64,000 bases of DNA from Rhynchospora pubera (Eukaryota > Streptophyta > Magnoliopsida > Poales > Cyperaceae), in contig CM051463.1 in assembly GCA_028095005.1 (NCBI GenBank), positions 63,092,251-63,156,250 of the forward strand, read 5' to 3'. Made by a program: the position numbers and the translations under genes. The notes under the pieces were generated by a model. That model saw only the letters and a list, made by a program, of their open reading frames with translations, had not been told where the DNA came from and did no database searches. Shown in pieces: positions 56,535-64,000 of the stretch; the stretch's first letter is position 1, and the number at the start of each line of letters is the position of its first letter.

Positions 56535-56572
56535 CTGGTCAGATCGAACAGAGTCCTGGTCGGTTCGAACAG
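56535..56572 (-). repeat. Motif pair in gypsy 5' leader
   Basis: Units at 56535 (CTGGTCAGATCGAACAG) and 56556 (CTGGTCGGTTCGAACAG), 21 bp apart, ending about 30 bp upstream of the Gag start codon. Confidence 0.85.
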
Positions 56573-56764
56573 GACTAAAGGAGGAGAATCTGGCTTCTTC
56601 GTTTATTCTTCGGAGAAAATCTTTGATCCTCGGAGGAGGGGACTTCTTCCTTTGTGTATTGCCTGCCAGTCCTGAAATTTAAGAGAGAAGAAAACGTACG
56701 TGTCAAAAGAAAAAGAAAAGATCTAGTCTCTTAATACTAAGACAAGGATTCAATATCAACACCG

Positions 56765-56782
56765 TCCCCGGCAACGGCGCCA
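56765..56782 (-). other. Gypsy primer-binding site (tRNA-Asp)
   Basis: Sense strand TGGCGCCGTTGCCGGGGA, complementary to the 3' end of plant tRNA-Asp(GUC), three bases from the LTR. Typical of Athila elements. Confidence 0.92.
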
Positions 56783-57171
56783 ATTTGATGAAGGTTTATA
56801 ACCTAGGAATCAAATAAATTTGTAACCTATAGCTAACCTCACTAATCGTTCAATGAATATAGCTTTAGGGTCGAACCCAAGGGACGGATTTATGAATACC
56901 GGACTTGTCTTTTCTTAAAATTTAGATGAAAATATTTTATGGGATTTTGAGTAATTAAATTGTGCTTAAATTGTAAATGTTTTTGGTTATTTTTGTACTT
57001 GGAATAAAATGTTCAAACAAACTAAAGTAAAATATTAAAGTAAAGTCTTTTTGGGGTCTTAACAGAATTTAAGACGCCTTAGGAATTGGATTTCATCTAT
57101 GTTTGGTTGTTAAATTAGAAATTCAAAATACTTTCGCATTTTAATTTCTCAATTTAACTACAGTTGACCCT

Positions 57172-57251
57172 CTGGTCAATTCGAACGCAAGTCTGTTCGA
57201 TTCGAACAGTGCCCTGTTCAGTTCGACCAGATCTCTGTTCAGTTCGACCAG
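57172..57251 (-). promoter_or_regulatory. 5' LTR motif cluster downstream of TATA
   Basis: Four units at 21 bp, the same as 44407-44486. They lie roughly 0.8 kb downstream of the TATA-like box in the sense direction, probably in the transcribed leader. Confidence 0.8.
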
Positions 57252-58042
57252 AGGACAAAGGTGCGTTGGGTTTGTCTACTATGTTTATTAATGTTTTGAG
57301 ATAAGTTTAATTGGACGAACCTAGCTAACCTAAACCTCAGCCTTCGCTTGTTGGAACAGGTTCTGGTTTGTTCACAATCTAACCTATTTAACTTAATTGG
57401 TTCACAACTTTTGGTATAGAATTCAATTCGTTAAACCAGTCTATCAGAGTTCTTAGGAGTATTTAGAAGTCTTTTGTACTAATCTAAAAGTCGCACTTTT
57501 GATGCAAACTAATCTCCCCTTTCGGTTCTAAGATTTACTCCAAATACTTAAATCAATTTAGACTTGCTATTTCTAACTTAGACTTACTAGATGCAGCTGT
57601 TCAACTAGAAGGTAATTAGAGAACTCAACAAGTAATTAACTCAAGCAACTAATTAATTCATAATAAACTAGGTCTCAAAACATAGCAATTCATAGCATAT
57701 CAAACTAACTTCATCCAAACATAGAGTTACTCTCCTAATCCTAAGGCTATAAGAAGGTCTAGCCTAACATAGTATCAAAGCAAACAACAAGAGATAAACA
57801 ACAGTAAAGATACAAGCCCATCGAATCACAAGATAAAAACATAAAGAAATAAAACCAAATACTCCTTATGCTTTTGATCACGATCTTCAAGGCGATGGAG
57901 TGATGCTAGATGGAGATATCACGTGAAACACTGCTGCCGTCGTCACAAGGATGATGATTCCCAAGGAGAGGAGAGAAATTGACCCTTAGAAAAGTGGAAG
58001 ATGGTGTTGAGAAGCGAATCCCTTTTCTTCAGGCCTCCAGGG

Positions 58043-58052
58043 TATATATAGA
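58043..58052 (-). promoter_or_regulatory. TATA-like box of gypsy 5' LTR
   Basis: Sense strand TCTATATATACCC, about 530 bp into the LTR and downstream of the three-pair motif cluster. Confidence 0.55.
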
Positions 58053-58158
58053 TATTCCAGGACGCAAGGATGGAAGGCTAGGGCACCAGGGCGCAAGAAA
58101 TTGCCATAACAATCAATTTCCATACAAGAAATGCTACCATAAGTGATATGGCGGCAAC

Positions 58159-58343
58159 ATGGTCGGATCGAACAGGTGGGCAGTCGAACCGAACAGGAGA
58201 GAGAGAAAGCAGCCACGCAAGCATGCCACTGTGAGGTCCAGTCGGATCGAACAGCCAGGCAGTCGGATCGAACATGAGAGAGATGTCGCCTGATAGCCAT
58301 GAGTCTAAGTCGATTCGAACAGGAATCTGTTTGGGTCGACCAG
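58159..58343 (-). promoter_or_regulatory. 5' LTR motif cluster upstream of TATA: three pairs
   Basis: The same three pairs as 45394-45578, placed about 110-290 bp upstream of the TATA-like box. Two of the roughly eight LTR differences fall at the edges of units here (CTGG to ATGG at 58159; ACAGG to ACATG near 58275). Confidence 0.85.
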
Positions 58344-58580
58344 AGAGAGAATAAAGACTCCAATGCTAGGAATGAGTCATCTAGCGTGCGTAATACGTCG
58401 GAAATCCATCTATACGCTCCAAAGTCATCAGAAATCATCAAAAACCTGTACATAGAAGAGAAGAAACGACGGCAGAACCAAATCCTGGAAAAACATAGCA
58501 ATTTATCAAATAATTTATTGGTTTGAGTCTATTTTAAGTGCTAAGTACGGTCCAAATAACAATAAATATTGACTACGTCA

Positions 58581-58585
58581 GAATG
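58581..58585. other. Target-site duplication of the gypsy element (right)
   Basis: GAATG, matching 44016-44020. Confidence 0.93.
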
Positions 58586-59514
58586 GTTGCCAACTTGATT
58601 AAATTGAGAATCGGTATTTATTTCTGGTACACTTGTTCGGTTGAGAAAAAGCACTCCATCTGTTTGGAGTCGGAGTCATGACCCGTCTGGCCAAACACCG
58701 TGACTTAAGCGCTTATGATCCGGATCCCGATACGGTACCAGTCTAGAATGGTCCAAGGGAGGAGAGTGTTCCCGACTTGTCGTATATTTGTTATTCGAAT
58801 TGTTATAGTGATATGATATGGAATTGTCTGGATTGAAAATGGAATTTTATGGCCGTTGGCATCCATCTTAAAGGTGGTTCGCGGTATCTGAATGGAATGA
58901 CTGAACTGACTGATATGTGATATACCAGACTTGCATTAGATAGATGTCCAAACCGAGCCGGCTTTTGAAATTCCAAATTGTATTTGAATTGAAAATTGAA
59001 TAAGTAGCCGTGCTCCTTTGCATTGCATCTGTTTTTAAATGATTGCATTTGAAAACTGATTTGTTTATGTATGCTTATGTATTTTATTATTATGAGTTTT
59101 AACTTGGTACGGTAGTTAGTTCCTGAACATGTACAGTAGAAGTTCATGTGACTGGAACTAAAAACCGTACTGAGATAAATTGTATTTATCTCACTCTTTG
59201 CTTTTTGCATTGTTTCCACTATTGGTTGTGGGTTCCAGGTTTCAGATCGAGTGCTGGATAGCGAGACGAGTAGCGGCCCATTGGATCTATAGTTAGCGAC
59301 CTGCATAAACCAGACTGTTAACCAATTTCTTGTAGAATATATATTATATTAAAGTAAATATTTATAAGTTTATATTTTTTTTCTGTATAATAATTGTATA
59401 TAATTAGATTTAATTTATAAATCAGACTTAGTTAAGCCTTGCGGGTGCAGCTGGCATCCGCGGCGGGCACTCTGTCATGTACCGTGCAGTTACTGTATTT
59501 GACGGGGTGTCACA
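58586..59514 (-). repeat. Older LTR-like repeat, right part (ends GGGGTGTCACA)
   Basis: On the minus strand it starts TGTCACACCCC, as does the repeat at 61223. Shared blocks include CGCAAGGCT, GGTTCCAGG...CTGAGATAAA-like and TAGTTCC...TGGAACTAAA. Its continuation lies left of 44016, so the gypsy element split it. An old LTR (possibly solo) of another gypsy lineage is likely. Confidence 0.5.
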
Positions 59515-61084
59515 GATATTGTGATTCATTTCTTTCGATAAGGTATAATATATAGCAATTTTTTTTTAATATTGTCCATAATATTTTTTTTAAAGAATAA
59601 ATGAATACTCGAATCCATGAAAGTATGATTTATTTTATTGTTGATCGCCAAGATTGTTCTCCACAAACCAATTTGAGGAAATGGAAGGAGAAGGGAAAAA
59701 TTTTAAAATCTTAGGTGATTGATGCAATATGTTCCCCGCGCACAATTTATAAAAATAGTCATAACTTTTGATCCGACTGTCGGATCGGGCTGAAATTTTG
59801 ATAGAAAATTCGTGGCTCAGAGATAAAAATAAATGAAGCTACACTGCATTTGGCCAAATCGTCAGCTCAGATTTTTGTAATTTATATGTAATTTATATTT
59901 CTAGAATTTTTGTATTGTCTATTTAAGACAGTCGTCGTGGCTTATGACAATTTAGTTATATTTTGAAAATTGAAACTTTATCAAATTTCTGAGGATATGT
60001 ATGATTTCTCAACTAAAATTCTCTCTTTTTCATACTTTTCCGTTATCTTTTTTTATAGTTCGTATATCAGCGATCCTCATTTTTATACTTTGAGATAATT
60101 AGTTTCATGCCACTGTGGATATTGATAATTAGGAAAATATCATCCTTAAATTGCTAATTAAATTTATGTCACTGTAGAATTGCTAAAATTAGTTTTATAC
60201 CACTATTTCTATAAAAACATACTAAATTCTAAAATTGCCATTACCAAATTTGTCATTAAGTTTTTTAATGACCAAATTACCCTCATTATAAAACAAACCC
60301 TAAAAGAAAATACAGACGGTGTTCAGAAAAATATATATACACACGCTAAGGCGCGAATGTTCATCCATTAGAAAAAGAAAAAAAAATATTTTTTCGGTAA
60401 GTTACCCATTTACATTTATAGATGAGAATGTTCATCCGTGAGCAAAAGACAAAATTTTATTTTTTCTGTGATCATTCATAGGACTATTTTAATTTAATTT
60501 TATGTATTCCACAATATAATCAAGTCTCCAAACAGCATATTATAGTTGAATGACCCATAATTACTTACGTATATTTTTGCAAATAAATCTTAAAAACTTA
60601 ATTTTTTTTAATTAGAAGTATGCTATTGTTAGATGACTAATTAGATCTATGTCACTATTTTTAAACACCAACACCAGTGGCATAGAATAATTTTATTAGT
60701 TTGCAGTGGCATAAAACTAATTGTTAATAATTTATAATGGCATATTACTAATTTTTTAGTTTTATAGTGGCATATTTAGAAGGGTAAAATAGTCACATAA
60801 TTGTCAGATGGCAAAAAACTAATTTCTATTATTTTATAGTGAAAAAATAATAATTTGTCATTTAGTGATGGCATATCACTAATTTCAAATATTTACAATG
60901 ACATAAATCTAAATCACCCTTATACTTTTTATTTCATTTTTTTATACTCATTTTTTTATAGGAAGGAAGGGAATCGATTTTGTGAAAAATTTTTCTTAAC
61001 AGAAAATTGGATTCTCACGTTTACATATCATCTCTCAAGAAAAAAGTATTCATGACATATATACATACATCAAAACATATATTA
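59515..61084. other. Non-coding; short inverted repeats of a TTAGTTTTATGCCAC motif
   Basis: Between about 60098 and 60910, AATTAGTTTYATRCCAC and its complement GTGGCATAAAACTAAT occur several times on both strands, suggesting decayed MITE or MULE ends. No gene or clear target duplication. Confidence 0.4.
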
Positions 61085-61095
61085 ATTCAAACAAT

Positions 61096-61185
61096 TAGAT
61101 CCGGATCCGAATACTGTTGGCCAACAGTTCTCTGCATAGTAATTTTGATCGGATCTTTTGTTGCAGTGACTAAAATTGTGGAAGA
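61096..61185 (+). repeat. Copy of the TGTTGGCCAACA repeat
   Basis: GATCCGGATCCGAATACTG..., the perfect 16-bp palindrome ACTGTTGGCCAACAGT and GGATCTTTTGTTGCAG match the block starting at 24570. Only the first part is present. Confidence 0.55.
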
Positions 61186-61222
61186 GTGATTTTCACAGAA
61201 AATTCGGTGTCGCCAACTGTTG

Positions 61223-62866
61223 TGTCACACCCCGCAGCGGTGGCATGCAGATTCCCGCCGCAGGGACGTACTTCGCACGCACCGCAAGGCTAACTGTCTA
61301 GTTTACAGGTCCATATGTCATGTTTTATCATACAAAGCACCGTAAAATTTACTAGCAACAGTTGCAAGCAGAGTTGAGATTATGCTTGCCAATATGTAAC
61401 ACAAAATTTTGACAGAGTCTCTCCTGTAAATAGCAGCATCCAGCCATAAAGGCTAACAATTACATAGTTATATAAGCTTTCCCCAACCCGAATCCCATAA
61501 GCAACAGTCTAAGACAAGCATCAAACAACAGTTTACACACAACAAGCACATAATTACACAAGTAGCTCACAACATAACAGTATAACAAAACATAGCATAT
61601 GCTTAATGAACATGGCTTACTTTTACTTTTCTCCGGCCCCCGCCTTCAACCTGGAACCCTTGAAAACATGGTAGGGTGAGAAAGAAAATCATTTCTCAGT
61701 GCAGTATTTAGTTCCAGCCACGCATGGACCCAAAGTCTCATGTTGCGGAACTAAATACACACTGTTTATATATAGAACATAGTTTGCATTGTAAACACAG
61801 TTTATACATAAAAATATTTAGCAATCCATGCTATGCAATGCAAGGCCAGCTAGTGACGGTTATCCGAAATCTGCCATTTCAATTAATACAAAAGCCGGCA
61901 CTTGTTGGACACCTATCCATGCATAATACTAGGCTGGTTACCAATCAGCCATGTCCTTGCCTTTCCATCAATACAATCAAATAGTACTCAATTGCCGAGA
62001 ACATTGACATACCATTCAAGAACTGATATGAGTCCCGGAACATAAGCGCTTACCTTACAGCCCTTGCAAAGACGGTCGCGACTCTGCTTTCCAAAGATGT
62101 AAATGTTATTCATCACACAATTAGCACAACCATATCACATACCATAATTCAACCATAACAATATAAACCATTCAATATGCATGTCAATAGATAACAATCC
62201 ATCCTATGCACAGTCATGTAGTATATATAATATAGCAATTCATACATGCAGGCTACATGCTAAGTCATGCAAAAACAACAAGCAACATGCATAATATAGT
62301 TTTAAGTTTAGCACAACAACAAGAGTTAGGGTCCAGGTAGAATTCGCACCTCAAACCTTACACCGTTTTACCCGCCGTTTACTGTTGCGATGCGCCCACT
62401 TCACCGCTCAAGTCCACCGCTTCAGTTTGTTCAGGGTCTGGTTCAATTGAACAAAATCTATGTCACAGTCATGCATAAAAATAGCCTATAACTCATGCAA
62501 TTTCGTGACCAAGGCACCGAACCATACACTGTTGCGTGACTGGTTTGCGGGGTAGCACAGTTTGTATCCCCGCTTCATGGTTTGACTATAGTCCATACCA
62601 GATCTATGGTACTTGTTAGCACATGGTCAGTTAGGGTACACAAACAAGACTATGTTTTGCACCAAAATCATCATACCATGTCTGGTTAGGTCATGGAAAC
62701 CAGCCACCATACACAATTCATGCACCGTCATGATCCTTCCTAGCCTGTTTTAGATAAACTAGGGCCAAAATCACGCACCGTATCTTGTTTTTAGCCTTTC
62801 CGACTATCCAACTATGTCTCAAGCACTGTTTTTCACTGTCTAACACCACAAAATTGAACTCTACTG
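61223..62866 (+). repeat. LTR-like repeat starting TGTCACACCCC
   Basis: Starts TGTCACACCCCGCAGCGG and is homologous, in opposite orientation, to 58586-59514. No coding domain was found. The right edge is where similarity to the 23-kb duplicated stretch begins. May be a solo or truncated LTR. Confidence 0.5.
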
Positions 62867-62869
62867 GTC

Positions 62870-63695
62870 TTTGTTTCCATTTTTTGTTCCGCGATTGATT
62901 TCATCCTATTCCGTATTCCTCTTCAAGTCACGTTTTAAATCGGGCGTTTCGTTTCCGTTCTGTTCTAAAAAACAAAATCATTTTTTTTCTATTTTGGACT
63001 GCGAAATAACATTTCATTGACAGCCTCATAATCTCTCTTTGAGTCTTTGACCGGCTTTGGTCAATCTTTGTTGAAATTCATTTACTACTCAAGTGCCACC
63101 TCGTATATCATGATGTTGCAGAATGCGCGTTCAATACATATTGAAGAGAATTATTTTTTAATTTTATTTTTTTAAATAAGGCCATTTATTTAAGAGTATT
63201 ATATATGTAACAGACTAACAGACTAGACTCCTTTTTACTTGAATTATTATTTGATATGATCTTTGACCCTAGATAGCTCAGATCTACAACCGATGCCATT
63301 ATCCTGGTTCTTAATTCTGTTCTACATTCATTTCCAATTTCAAGAAGTCCCTAGAGTATTTTCAACAGTTTTTACTAATATATGAAAATGTTTTAATGAT
63401 ATAATTAAGGTTGGTAAATAGCTAGCTGCTACCACGAGATGTGCTATAATAGCAATGACGCATTAACAACAACAATTTCTTATATAAAGTTAGTGTTAAT
63501 GGCGCATGTCATCTCATGCAAAACCTTCAAATGAGTATATAGAATGCACTCTCATGAGTTTCTTTTCTTTAAATGTGATATTTATTAACCGTTTGGAGAG
63601 CATTAATTGTAATTTTATCATTGTTGTCATTGCATGAATGATTAATGGTGAACTTGAAACTGTTTAACGTAAATAATGACAAATCCAGATTTTCA
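62870..63695 (+). repeat. Duplicated stretch, copy 2
   Basis: Similar to 23105-24400. Begins inside the hAT-like MITE of copy 1, lacks about 280 bp present there, and lacks the Tourist-like MITE (empty site near 63460: GCATTAACAACAAC). Confidence 0.7.
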
Positions 63696-63714
63696 TATAT
63701 ATATAGAGAGAGAG

Positions 63715-64000
63715 AGTTTTGCTATGGTGAGTTGCAACTCACCAAAGGGTCCGTGAGTGACGCTAAAAATTTTAAAATTTAGTTCAAAATGACCGATGTG
63801 AACCGTCTAATACGATCTCCCTATTGAAATCTCCATGCATATCAAATTTTATATTTTTTTAAATTTTTTAAGTATTTATTTTGAATTTTTAAAAACTGCT
63901 ATTTTTTAACGTATCATAACTAATTAGATTAATGATTTTCTAAAATTTCAAAAAAAAAATTAAAATTTTAAAAAATATATAAAATTTGACCTGCATGGAG
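63715..64000. mobile_element. Hairpin MITE, runs to the window edge
   Basis: CTCCATGCATATCAAATTTTATAT near 63829 is the inverse of ATATAAAATTTGACCTGCATGGAG at the window end, giving arms of about 24 bp around an AT-rich loop. TGAGTTGCAACTCA near 63730 is a separate short palindrome. The true ends may lie beyond the window. Confidence 0.5.

Larger units (their letters stand above)
56505..56785 (-). other. Gypsy 5' leader
   Basis: Between the 5' LTR and the Gag ATG. Holds the primer-binding site and one motif pair. Confidence 0.7.
44021..58580 (-). mobile_element. Athila-type Ty3/gypsy retrotransposon, complete
   Basis: 14,560 bp on the minus strand: 5' LTR 56786-58580, tRNA-Asp primer site, gag-protease, pol (RT, RNase H, integrase), a long spacer, an Athila-type ORF3, polypurine tract and 3' LTR 44021-45815, bounded by GAATG duplications. 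By eye the LTRs differ at about eight positions in 1795 bp, so insertion was recent. Frame breaks occur between protease and RT and within ORF3. The element carries about 50 copies of a 17-bp near-palindrome in 21-bp-phased pairs. Confidence 0.95.
56786..58580 (-). repeat. Gypsy 5' LTR (1795 bp)
   Basis: Pairs with 44021-45815. Visible substitutions between the two include positions near 56900, 56909, 56920, 57264, 57455, 58158, 58275 and 58356. Motif units are at 57172, 57193, 57214 and 57235, then 58159/58180, 58238/58259 and 58306/58327. Confidence 0.95.

Overview
This is nuclear DNA from a flowering plant, most likely a eudicot. It has spliced, AT-rich host genes, Ty1/copia and Ty3/gypsy LTR retrotransposons with plant-type tRNA primer sites, many hAT- and Mutator-like MITEs, and a long AT-rich satellite array. 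The species cannot be read from the sequence. Only two host genes are recognised with confidence, both on the minus strand: a polygalacturonase of five exons (18533-20717) and a GLUTAMINE DUMPER-like membrane protein (start codon at 14896). The 3' end of the second gene runs into a retrotransposon. A possible host exon cluster at 26.9-28.6 kb is not identified.

Layout. 1-9 kb: non-coding, with an inverted-repeat element, two inverted copies of a dispersed repeat, a degenerate minisatellite, a SINE-like tRNA relic and a hAT MITE. 9.0-14.4 kb: a copia element with an intact 1525-codon gag-pol frame. Its LTRs are identical where both exist, but the 3' LTR has lost its last 45 bp. 14.4-21 kb: the GLUTAMINE DUMPER-like and polygalacturonase genes. 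21.5-26.5 kb: a cluster of non-autonomous DNA transposons, several with exact target-site duplications. 28.9-39.4 kb: about 59 head-to-tail monomers of a ~172-bp satellite, with a local five-monomer higher-order repeat, one inverted monomer outside the left edge and a Helitron-like end on the right. 44.0-58.6 kb: a complete Athila-type gypsy element (14,560 bp, minus strand, TSD GAATG), inserted into an older LTR-like repeat that has a second, inverted copy at 61.2-62.9 kb. The right end repeats a stretch also seen at 23-24.4 kb and finishes in a hairpin element.

Most notable observation. The copia and gypsy elements are unrelated in lineage, yet each carries many copies of a short near-palindrome with the same core, TCG-NNN-CGA. 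The copies repeat at 21 bp (two helical turns), mostly in pairs. In copia the unit is AACTCGGWCCGAGTT: 4 copies in each LTR and 9 tandem copies inside the ORF. In gypsy it is approximately CTGKTCGNNNCGAMCAG: 10 copies in each LTR and 15 pairs in the interior, at the edges between gag, protease, RT/RNase H, integrase and ORF3. Coding copies fall in different codon phases and other copies lie in UTRs and LTRs, so the DNA or RNA sequence, not a peptide, seems to be what is kept. In both elements an array lies upstream of the apparent TATA box. A shared DNA-binding factor, chromatin/anti-silencing signal or RNA structure is a reasonable but untested idea.
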